7,274 nt of DNA from Halodesulfurarchaeum sp. (lineage in GTDB: Archaea > Halobacteriota > Halobacteria > Halobacteriales > Halobacteriaceae): the NCBI GenBank assembly GCA_018334775.1, contig JAGXLJ010000054.1:1-7274 (forward strand), read 5' to 3'. Shown piece after piece: positions 1 to 5,140 of this stretch. Under the pieces are notes generated by a model, which worked only from the letters and a program-made list of their open reading frames with translations, did not search any database and was not told the origin of the DNA. Positions within the stretch are counted from its first letter, which is position 1. Each line of letters starts with the position of its first letter. A program made the translations under genes and the position numbers.

Positions 1-308
1 AGGGGCTGATAGTTGGCGAATACAACGACGATCGAAACCCGGTTAAGGGATCGGAGTTGGACGCCCTGCTCGATGGCGCCCGGGATGTGGCTGGGTCAGT
101 TGACTCCCTGGCAGGTGCCTTTTTCGTCACGGCGAGTTTCTTCGAACCGGCGGCTTTGGAAACTGCCGAGGACGCGGCGTCGAAAGGCGGGCTCTTTAGC
201 AGACAAGAGAAAGCGAGCTACGTCGCCCCGGACAGGGGGTCCGGCTTCCATCTTGGCCTCGTCGAAGACCGAAGCCAGGCGTTCCACGTGACCGTTCCGA
301 AACTTTAA
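1..308 (+). CDS. C-terminal 101 residues of a haloarchaeal protein of unknown function (partial at 5' end)
   Basis: An open frame runs in from the window edge (first whole codon at base 3) to TAA at 306-308, so only the C-terminus is visible. It is acidic and lacks membrane segments. The first part (about residues 17-60) looks helical and ends in a Phe-rich stretch (AGAFFVTASFFEP). The last 40 residues alternate in a beta-like way (GFHLGLVEDRSQAFHVTVPKL region). The ending resembles a long haloarchaeal family of unknown function that I recall, with low certainty, as DUF7527. No catalytic motif is visible. I chose this frame over the overlapping frame from base 13 because its composition is typical of haloarchaeal protein, while the other is rich in Arg, Ser and Trp. 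It converges on the regulator gene and shares the TTAA at 305-308 with it. Confidence 0.72.
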   Translation, partial: GLIVGEYNDDRNPVKGSELDALLDGARDVAGSVDSLAGAFFVTASFFEPAALETAEDAASKGGLFSRQEKASYVAPDRGSGFHLGLVEDRSQAFHVTVPKL

Positions 309-670
309 GCCGATTCTTCTTCGGGCATCGAATCGATCTTCATCGATTCGAGTTTCTCCATGATCTCTCCAATCTCGCCGTCCAGATCCTCCACAAAGGT
401 CCCGGTGTCCTCTGTGGTTATGGCACCTTGACTCGACGGTTCGATGAGGTTCTCCTCTTCGAGGACCCGCAGCGAGTATCGTACCTTATGGTGTGGATAC
501 CCTGTTTCATTTGACATCTTCACGATCCCGATGGGCTCGCTTTCGATGACCATCTTGAGAACCTGCAGATGGCGCTCTAACATATCGACTTCTTTTGCAA
601 GGCGATCTATCATGCCATTTGTTAACTTGTCGTTGCGGGATTTAAACCTTACCGTGCCAGAAACCGGCAT
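305..670 (-). CDS. Small winged-helix (HTH) transcriptional regulator, haloarchaeal type
   Basis: The 121-residue product is a probable DNA-binding regulator. An N-terminal helical stretch (about residues 17-35) leads into a winged-helix fold at about 32-85. The likely recognition helix lies around 57-71 (GYPHHKVRYSLRVLEEENLI), followed by a short wing (EPSSQGAITT). Residues 92-112 form an acidic heptad-like helix that could dimerise. The block EPIGIVKMSNETGYPHHKVR is, from memory, strongly conserved in a haloarchaeal predicted regulator family. The target is unknown. The ATG at 668-670 is favoured by a TATA-like box centred 23 bases upstream, which fits a leaderless transcript. The gene is divergent from purA and could control it or itself, but this is inferred from position only. 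No ligand-binding domain is present, so it may sense through its partners or simply be structural. Confidence 0.85.
   Translation of the reverse strand: MPVSGTVRFKSRNDKLTNGMIDRLAKEVDMLERHLQVLKMVIESEPIGIVKMSNETGYPHHKVRYSLRVLEEENLIEPSSQGAITTEDTGTFVEDLDGEIGEIMEKLESMKIDSMPEEESA
328..351. terminator. Perfect 10-bp hairpin just past the stop of the upstream + strand gene
   Basis: TCGAATCGAT (328-337) and ATCGATTCGA (342-351) are exact reverse complements separated by a four-base loop (CTTC on the + strand). The structure starts 20 bases after the + strand stop at 308, so it could mark the 3' end of that transcript. It also lies inside the coding region of the minus-strand regulator, encoding about ESMKIDSM near its C-terminus. 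There is no T-run directly after it on the + strand, so a classic archaeal U-tract terminator is not supported. A 3'-end stabilising or processing hairpin is as likely. Confidence 0.35.
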
Positions 671-688
671 GTGAGTGTTTCCAGTCCC

Positions 689-697
689 TATTTATAA
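689..697 (-). promoter_or_regulatory. TATA-like box for the winged-helix regulator gene
   Basis: Read on the minus strand, the sequence is TTATAAATA, close to the archaeal TATA consensus. Its centre is 23 bases from the ATG at 670, so transcription would begin at or within a few bases of the start codon (leaderless). The box is nearly symmetric and could also fire toward purA, which would give that mRNA a leader of roughly 120 bases. Confidence 0.6.
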
Positions 698-699
698 CA

Positions 700-745
700 G
701 TTGCGGGTGTTCCCATGTTACGCAACCGTTGCCAATTGGTAGCAA
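700..745. promoter_or_regulatory. Clustered GTTGC/GCAAC inverted repeats, possible operator
   Basis: The gap between the regulator and purA holds GTTGC (700-704), GCAAC (722-726), GTTGC (728-732) and GCAA (742-745). The middle two form a perfect 11-base palindrome with a single central C. The 8-base palindrome CCAATTGG (732-739) overlaps its end. Repeated half-sites in alternating orientation beside a divergent regulator gene are what an autoregulatory or pathway operator looks like. No binding protein can be assigned from sequence alone. Confidence 0.35.
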
Positions 746-815
746 GACTCTTACAGCGAACTGAAACGCACCTGATACTGTGTGGCGATCTGGGCTGTCA
801 CACGATTCGTAATGG

Positions 816-822
816 GTTTACC
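816..822 (+). promoter_or_regulatory. Weak TATA-like box for purA
   Basis: GTTTACC sits about 26 bases before the ATG at 845, the right place for a leaderless archaeal promoter. The match is weak. The better AT-rich box at 689-697 is an alternative source of a longer leader. Confidence 0.4.
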
Positions 823-844
823 CCGGGGCGCGGAATCAGGTACC

Positions 845-2158
845 ATGACCGTAACGATCGTGGGTTCGCAACTTGGCGACGAAGGCAAAGGTCGCGTCGT
901 CGACTTGCTGGGCGAGCCGGCAGATGTCGTCGTTCGATACCAGGGCGGGGACAACGCTGGTCACACCGTCGTCGATGGGGACACGAAGTATAAACTGTCA
1001 CTCGTGCCGAGCGGGGCGATTCGAGGCAAAGTCGGCCTTTTGGGGAACGGCGTCGTCATCAATCCGCGGACCTTTTTCGATGAAGTCGATGGCTTGCGGG
1101 AACAGGGACTGGACCCCACCGTCAAAATGGCAAAACGTGCCCATGTGATCATGCCGTATCATCGGGCTATCGACGGGATCGAGGAAGCCGCGAAGGCCGA
1201 TTCGGATCTCGAGGCGGGAACGACGGGCCGGGGGATCGGTCCAACCTACGAGGACAAAGCCGGTCGCCGCGGAATTCGGATCGGTGACCTGCTCGATTCA
1301 ACTGTCCTCCGTGAGCGTCTTGAATACGTTATGCCACACAAAAGAGCCCTCTACGAGGAGGTTTACGGTGGCGATCCTGGTGCGGCATTCGACATCGAGG
1401 CGCTTTTCGAGGAGTTCAGCGAGTTTGGCGAGCGCATTCGTTCAGAGGGACTGGCTGTTGATGTCGGAACCTACCTCGAGGACCGTATCGCTGCTGGGGA
1501 CCGGGTGATGCTTGAAGGCGCACAGGGAACCTCATTGGACATCGATCATGGTATTTACCCGTACGTGACTTCCTCGAACCCCACAGCCGGCTATGCCTCG
1601 ACAGGCTCAGGGCTCGGCGTGACCGAGGTGGGGCAGGGGTCCGTGATCGGCGTCATCAAAGCGTATCTCTCCCGTGTGGGGACTGGGCCACTACCGACCG
1701 AACTCGACGGTGACCTCGCCGAATACATTCGTGAGGAGGGCGGTGAATACGGGACTGTCACCGGCCGGCCCCGCCGAGTCGGCCATCTGGATATGCCGAT
1801 GTTGCGAACCGCGACTCGAGCGAACGGGTTTACCGACATCGCGATCAATCATCTCGACGTGCTGGCCGGATTGGACGAGGTAAAGGTGGGCCACGCCTAC
1901 GAACACGACGGCGAGACACGGGACACGATGCCCGCAACCACCGAGCGGTGGGGCGAGTGTGAACCGGTTTATCGGACGTTCGAAGGGTGGTCAGATGTCG
2001 ACTGGGAGGCAGTCGCCGCGACCGGTTTCAAGGCCCTTCCAGAGCCAGCAAAAGAATACGTTTCGTACATCGAAGCGGAACTCGGTGTTCCCGCAGTTGC
2101 ACTTGGCCTGGGTCCCGCCCGAGAGACGGCGATTGTTCGCGAGGACCCCTGGGCGTAG
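845..2158 (+). CDS. purA: Adenylosuccinate synthetase
   Basis: Joins IMP and aspartate using GTP to give adenylosuccinate, the first committed step from IMP to AMP; a cytosolic enzyme. The product is 437 residues, normal for the family. Residues 7-16 carry the GDEGKG loop, with Asp12 as the likely catalytic base. QGGDNAGHT at 33-41 supplies the catalytic His40. The IMP-binding segment GTTGRGIGPTYEDK, the EGAQGT block, TSSNPTAG, VGTGPLPTE, GTVTGRPRR and NHLDVLAGL (equivalent to the guanine-contacting NxxD region) follow in the usual order. Bacterial enzymes have Trp before GDEGKG where this one has Leu10, a difference I believe is typical of haloarchaeal PurA. The start at 845 is chosen because family proteins begin directly at MTVTIVGSQ; 21 extra upstream in-frame codons look like noncoding sequence and would cover the promoter box. 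Its partner purB is not in the window. Confidence 0.97.
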   Translation: MTVTIVGSQLGDEGKGRVVDLLGEPADVVVRYQGGDNAGHTVVDGDTKYKLSLVPSGAIRGKVGLLGNGVVINPRTFFDEVDGLREQGLDPTVKMAKRAHVIMPYHRAIDGIEEAAKADSDLEAGTTGRGIGPTYEDKAGRRGIRIGDLLDSTVLRERLEYVMPHKRALYEEVYGGDPGAAFDIEALFEEFSEFGERIRSEGLAVDVGTYLEDRIAAGDRVMLEGAQGTSLDIDHGIYPYVTSSNPTAGYASTGSGLGVTEVGQGSVIGVIKAYLSRVGTGPLPTELDGDLAEYIREEGGEYGTVTGRPRRVGHLDMPMLRTATRANGFTDIAINHLDVLAGLDEVKVGHAYEHDGETRDTMPATTERWGECEPVYRTFEGWSDVDWEAVAATGFKALPEPAKEYVSYIEAELGVPAVALGLGPARETAIVREDPWA

Positions 2159-2179
2159 GCTTGTCCGTACCCGGCAACC

Positions 2180-2185
2180 TTTTTT
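2180..2185 (+). terminator. T6 run after purA, possible U-tract terminator or promoter box
   Basis: Six Ts follow the purA stop by 21 bases in a GC-rich setting, consistent with an archaeal U-tract terminator. The same run lies 30-40 bases before the next gene's possible starts, so it could also be that gene's promoter element (see the similar T5 boxes before the next two genes). I cannot separate the two roles. Confidence 0.4.
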
Positions 2186-2208
2186 CGGCCCCCCTCGATT
2201 ATCCGAGT

Positions 2209-2214
2209 AGGTGA
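2209..2214 (+). promoter_or_regulatory. Shine-Dalgarno match that decides the start of the Trm112 gene
   Basis: AGGTGA matches the core of the archaeal anti-SD complement (GGAGGTGA) and lies five bases before the GTG at 2220. It favours 2220 over the in-frame GTG at 2211, which lies inside the match. Confidence 0.5.
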
Positions 2215-2219
2215 GGGAC

Positions 2220-2411
2220 GTGAACGAAGAACTCATGGACATCGTTTGTTGCCCGGTCGATAAGGCTGATCTGGAACTCTCAGCCGAGACTCGGGACGGG
2301 GATGAGATCATCGAAGGAACACTGACTTGTACGGAGTGTGGAGCCGTCTATCCTATCGAGGACGGGATTCCGAACCTGCTCCCACCCGATATGCGAGAGA
2401 CATCTGCCTGA
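2220..2411 (+). CDS. Trm112-family zinc protein, methyltransferase activator
   Basis: The product is 63 residues, matching the small Trm112 family (UPF0434/Trm112 fold). In eukaryotes and archaea these proteins bind and stabilise several SAM-dependent methyltransferases that act on tRNA, rRNA and release factor; a haloarchaeal Trm112 with multiple partners has been described. Cys10-Cys11-Pro near the N-terminus and Cys37-x-x-Cys40 (LTCTECG) form the zinc knuckle, followed by the family signature YPIEDGIPNLLPPDM. The GTG at 2220 is preferred over GTG at 2211 because the protein then starts VNEELMDI, as in relatives, and because AGGTGA (2209-2214) gives a Shine-Dalgarno match with five-base spacing. 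The GTG at 2211 would suit a leaderless start from the T6 box, so the start is not certain. No methyltransferase gene is adjacent in this window. Confidence 0.88.
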   Translation: MNEELMDIVCCPVDKADLELSAETRDGDEIIEGTLTCTECGAVYPIEDGIPNLLPPDMRETSA

Positions 2412-2421
2412 AGCTTTTTGC
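2412..2421 (+). promoter_or_regulatory. AGCTTTTTGC promoter box for the two-TM protein gene
   Basis: The 10-mer AGCTTTTTGC starts immediately after the Trm112 stop codon. Its T-run begins 30 bases before the GTG at 2445. The identical 10-mer occurs at 3083-3092, 29 bases (T-run to ATG) before the next gene. The fixed spacing points to a basal promoter element, though the T5 run could also end the upstream transcript. Confidence 0.5.
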
Positions 2422-2444
2422 AGGAGGTCTTCGTAGGTGGGAAC

Positions 2445-3071
2445 GTGCCGGGACTGACCGTCTATCTCAACCGGGAGGGCCTGAATACCGTCGAGACTGA
2501 CAAGACGGCAGTCAATGCGACGCGATCTGTTGATATTGTTCTCGAAAATCACGGCAAACCGACCCACGTCCATCTTCACATGAACGATGATCTGGCGATG
2601 ATGGGGTCGATCGAGGAACCGAACCAGTTTGTCCCGAAGGGGGAATGGCGGGAAGTAGAACTCCAGCTAACTGAAGCGGCCCAGGGGAGTGGCCGCCTCG
2701 AAATCACGGTGGGATACGGCCAGGAACGAGAGAGCGTCGAGATTGAAGTGGAACCACCAGAAGACACCGAGGAAACTTCGAATGCGGGTCCCGATAAAAT
2801 CGATACTGTCGGTGAGAATGCTGGATCCTCCGAGCAAGGCGAGGCTGCATCGTGGGTTTCGGAACAACTTGGCGACGTCATCGATACGGAGCGGCTGCGA
2901 AACCCACTGGTCCTCGGAACGGGTGTGGCCTTCCTCGTGGTCCTTCTTGTCTTACTGGTCGTCGATCCATTTGCCGCAGTAGCAGCGGCTCTGGGCGCGC
3001 TGTTAGTCGGCATAACCGTATTGAGCTACGTGCGAGCGGACGATCTGTCCGAGTCCTCAGAGGAGGACTGA
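2445..3071 (+). CDS. Two-TM membrane protein with N-terminal beta-sandwich-like domain, function unknown
   Basis: The 208-residue product has three parts. Residues 1-102 alternate polar and hydrophobic positions like an Ig-type beta sandwich and include HVHLHMNDD (41-49), an H-x-H-x-H row that could bind metal. Residues 104-150 are an acidic, Gly/Ser-rich linker. Two hydrophobic segments (about 155-174 and 176-196) form a membrane hairpin, with an acidic tail. There is no signal peptide, so the N-domain and tail are probably both cytoplasmic; this is inferred from topology only. I recall a haloarchaeal family of this shape named DUF7524, but this is memory, not a search. GTG at 2445 is preferred over TTG at 2418 because AGGTG (2435-2439) precedes it with good spacing, the T5 box sits about 28 bases before it, and the protein then starts MPGLTVYLN. 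Confidence 0.82.
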   Translation: MPGLTVYLNREGLNTVETDKTAVNATRSVDIVLENHGKPTHVHLHMNDDLAMMGSIEEPNQFVPKGEWREVELQLTEAAQGSGRLEITVGYGQERESVEIEVEPPEDTEETSNAGPDKIDTVGENAGSSEQGEAASWVSEQLGDVIDTERLRNPLVLGTGVAFLVVLLVLLVVDPFAAVAAALGALLVGITVLSYVRADDLSESSEED

Positions 3072-3082
3072 TTCGTATCGGG

Positions 3083-3092
3083 AGCTTTTTGC
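3083..3092 (+). promoter_or_regulatory. AGCTTTTTGC promoter box for the 153-residue unknown gene
   Basis: This is an exact second copy of the 10-mer at 2412-2421. It lies 12 bases past the preceding stop codon, with its T-run centred 27 bases before the ATG at 3115. No Shine-Dalgarno sequence precedes that ATG, which fits a leaderless transcript starting from this box. Confidence 0.55.
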
Positions 3093-3114
3093 GCGCATCG
3101 CTCCCTGAGAGCAC

Positions 3115-3576
3115 ATGTCCTCGATCGCCGCTGAGACCCGCCGCGCGGTGGATACCATGCCATATCTCCGGTATGCCCTCCGCGCGGGCGTTGTGAACTA
3201 TACGGAGGCTGCCCGGCAATTAGACATCGCTGCCGAAACAGGGGCGGTTGCCTCGGCGCTCCGTCGGTATGCTGCGGAACTCCCACCACTCGAAACGTCC
3301 GAGCGAACGGTTCGGGTTCGAATGGAGAGAGAGGTCTCCGCTGCAGATACTGATATCAGTGCAGTCGGTCAGGAAGCGACCGACCGCACAATCATCACTC
3401 TGGAGGGGGAGATCGATGCCGGCCGTTTCGGACGAGTGCTTTCGGCCCTGGGACCGACTGGAGTGACCGTTCGGGGGGCCGAATTCGCGTCCGAAACCGG
3501 GTCTGTGCTTGTCGACCAGGGGGATGGGTCGACTGCGTTACGGTCTGTTGAAGCGGTTCTTGATGAACCCACCTGA
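3115..3576 (+). CDS. Two-domain haloarchaeal protein of unknown function (HTH-like plus ferredoxin/ACT-like)
   Basis: The product has 153 residues. Residues 5-55 are predicted helical (AETRRAVDTMPYLRYAL, then VVNYTEAARQLDI and GAVASALRRYAAEL) and read like a compact HTH or KOR-type bundle. Residues 63-150 show a beta-alpha-beta-beta-alpha-beta order (RTVRVRMERE; IITLEGEID; GRFGRVLSAL; VTVRGAEFAS; GSVLVDQGD; TALRSVEAVLD), suggesting a ferredoxin-like or ACT-like small-molecule or dimerisation domain. No catalytic residues, Cys or membrane segments are seen. I recall a haloarchaeal family with this opening named DUF7523, with low certainty. An HTH plus ACT-like layout would suit an amino-acid-responsive regulator, which next to cysS is suggestive but unproven. 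The ATG at 3115 has the T5 box at the right distance and no better start nearby. Confidence 0.83.
   Translation: MSSIAAETRRAVDTMPYLRYALRAGVVNYTEAARQLDIAAETGAVASALRRYAAELPPLETSERTVRVRMEREVSAADTDISAVGQEATDRTIITLEGEIDAGRFGRVLSALGPTGVTVRGAEFASETGSVLVDQGDGSTALRSVEAVLDEPT
3349..3360. repeat. 12-base perfect palindrome inside the unknown gene
   Basis: ACTGATATCAGT is its own reverse complement. CTGC (3341-3344) and GCAG (3361-3364) add outer complementary arms with a four-base bulge on the left. A second small inverted repeat, GGAGA (3324-3328) and TCTCC (3335-3339), lies just upstream. All are within coding sequence and may be chance. Confidence 0.4.
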
Positions 3577-3608
3577 GCCCAGCGGATCCCGAGCCGGTAC
3601 ACACAGCA

Positions 3609-3615
3609 GTTATAC
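3609..3615 (+). promoter_or_regulatory. TATA-like box for cysS
   Basis: GTTATAC is the most AT-rich stretch in the 64-base gap before cysS and is centred 29 bases from the ATG at 3641. No Shine-Dalgarno sequence precedes that ATG, so a leaderless mRNA is likely. The box supports the start used here. Confidence 0.55.
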
Positions 3616-3640
3616 CCCTCGAAGGAACAAGTCACTGGCA

Positions 3641-5122
3641 ATGGCGCTCTCCCTGACGAACACGCTCACTGGCGAGCGGGAACCGTTCGAACCGCAGGAT
3701 CCTGACTCCGTCCTTCTCTACTTCTGTGGGCTGACGGTGAACGATGACGCGCATCTCGGCCATGCCCGCGCGTGGGTGCACGTCGACGTGATGCATCGCT
3801 GGCTCGAGCACGTCGGGTATTCAGTCAGACACGTCGAGAACTTCACCGACGTCAACGAGAAGATCGTTGCCCGTGCTGGGACTGCGGATCTGGGCGATGC
3901 GGAGTCTGCGGTTGCACTGCACTATATTTCTTCGGTCATCGAGGACATGCGTTCACTCAATCTCAAGCGCGCCGACGTCTACCCCCGGGTCTCCGAACAC
4001 GTCCCGGAGATCATCGATCTCATCGAGGCCGTACTCGAGGGCGAACACGCCTACGAGTCGGACGGGTCGGTCTACTTCGATGTGGACTCGTTCCCCGATT
4101 ACGGGAGTCTCTCGGGCCAAGATCTCGATGAAATGGAGTCGCAGGGACCCGAAGACGAACGGGCGGAGAAGCGAAATCCACAGGACTTCGCGCTCTGGAA
4201 GGCCGGACCAGTCGAGGAAGAAGCGATCGCACAACATCGGGATGCGGACCCGGAACACGTCGAACCCGGCGGCCAAACCTGGGACTCACCGTGGGGCGAG
4301 GGCCGACCAGGCTGGCACATCGAATGCTCCGCGATGAGCATGGCACACCTGGACGAGTCGATTGATCTGCACGTCGGCGGTCAGGATCTGGTGTTTCCGC
4401 ACCACGAGAACGAAATCGCCCAGAGCGAGGCCGCGACCGGCGAGCAGTTCGCCAAATACTGGCTTCACGTCAACCTTCTCGAAACCGAGGGGGAAAAGAT
4501 GTCGACCAGCCTGCAGAACTTCTTCACTGTCAAAAACGCCATCGACGAGGTAGGGCCGAATCCGGTCCGGATGTTCCTGCTCTCGGCGCAGTACCGACAG
4601 TCACAGACCTACTCCCAGCGGACCATCGACGAGGCCATCGAGCGCTGGGATCGACTCGAACGGGGCTACGACCGCGCCGTCGAGGCAGCCGATTCGCCGG
4701 ATGCGTACACGAAAGAAACGGCCCATGCACTTCGGCAAACCATCGAGGAGCAGATCGATGCGTTTCGGGCGGCGATGAACGACGATTTCAACACTCGCGA
4801 GGCGCTTTCCGCCCTCTTCGAACTCGTCGGGGCGGTCAACGAACACATCGACGGGCGGGATCGCTACGATTATGAAGGGCTTCGGGAGGCAATCGAGACG
4901 TTTGAGACCTTCGGCAACGGTGTCATGGGATTCACGTTCGCGGACAGGTCACCGGACGGATCTGTTGGCCTGGCTGAAGAACTGGTCGCGGAACTCCTCG
5001 AGGTACGCGAGCGCGAACGTGAGGCGGGCAATTACGAGACGGCCGACGGGATACGTGAGCGAATTGCGGAACTCGGTGTCGAAGTCCAGGACACCGATGA
5101 CGGTCCCGAATTCAGGTTCTGA
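3641..5122 (+). CDS. cysS: Cysteinyl-tRNA synthetase
   Basis: Attaches cysteine to tRNA-Cys using ATP; a class I synthetase acting in the cytosol. The product is 493 residues. The Rossmann catalytic domain opens with YFCGLTVND (Cys29) and carries the HIGH motif as HLGH (38-41). The zinc site that selects cysteine is intact: Cys29, Cys229 (GWHIEC), His254 and Glu258 (FPHHENE), with the same 25- and 29-residue spacings as the E. coli enzyme. KMSTS (286-290) is the KMSKS loop, followed by LQNFFTV where many enzymes have LGNFFTV. Residues from about 330 form the helical anticodon-stem-binding domain (DDFNTREALSALFEL). The start at 3641 is preferred over an in-frame start at 3509, which would add 44 non-family residues and overlap the preceding gene by 68 bases. 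It ends 18 bases from a convergent transporter gene. Confidence 0.97.
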   Translation: MALSLTNTLTGEREPFEPQDPDSVLLYFCGLTVNDDAHLGHARAWVHVDVMHRWLEHVGYSVRHVENFTDVNEKIVARAGTADLGDAESAVALHYISSVIEDMRSLNLKRADVYPRVSEHVPEIIDLIEAVLEGEHAYESDGSVYFDVDSFPDYGSLSGQDLDEMESQGPEDERAEKRNPQDFALWKAGPVEEEAIAQHRDADPEHVEPGGQTWDSPWGEGRPGWHIECSAMSMAHLDESIDLHVGGQDLVFPHHENEIAQSEAATGEQFAKYWLHVNLLETEGEKMSTSLQNFFTVKNAIDEVGPNPVRMFLLSAQYRQSQTYSQRTIDEAIERWDRLERGYDRAVEAADSPDAYTKETAHALRQTIEEQIDAFRAAMNDDFNTREALSALFELVGAVNEHIDGRDRYDYEGLREAIETFETFGNGVMGFTFADRSPDGSVGLAEELVAELLEVREREREAGNYETADGIRERIAELGVEVQDTDDGPEFRF

Positions 5123-5127
5123 CTGTT

Positions 5128-5140
5128 GGGCGGGTGGCCC
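5128..5140. terminator. Small GC hairpin in the cysS/transporter convergent gap
   Basis: GGGC (5128-5131) and GCCC (5137-5140) pair across a five-base loop and fill most of the 18-base gap between the two stop codons. It could weakly pause transcription from either side, but the stem is short and no T-run follows it, so this is a tentative call. Confidence 0.25.

Noticed and set aside
13..291. Open frame of 92 codons on the + strand at the left edge
   Set aside because: It overlaps the better frame ending at 308, has Arg/Ser/Trp-rich shadow composition, and ends without any recognisable feature.
781..828. TGTG/CACA arms (781-784, 799-802) and the CCCCGGGG palindrome (821-828) before purA
   Set aside because: Arms of four bases and a simple GC palindrome are expected by chance in GC-rich DNA and have no second copy nearby.
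782..844. Upstream extension of purA by 21 codons
   Set aside because: Family proteins start at the MTVTIVGSQ residue, and the extension would cover the likely promoter box.
2576..3013. 145-codon open frame on the minus strand
   Set aside because: Antisense to the two-TM protein gene, Ser/Thr/Pro/Arg-rich, typical of shadow frames in GC-rich haloarchaeal DNA.
3509..3640. Upstream extension of cysS by 44 codons
   Set aside because: It would overlap the end of the preceding gene and adds non-family sequence; a promoter box lies at the right distance from 3641 instead.
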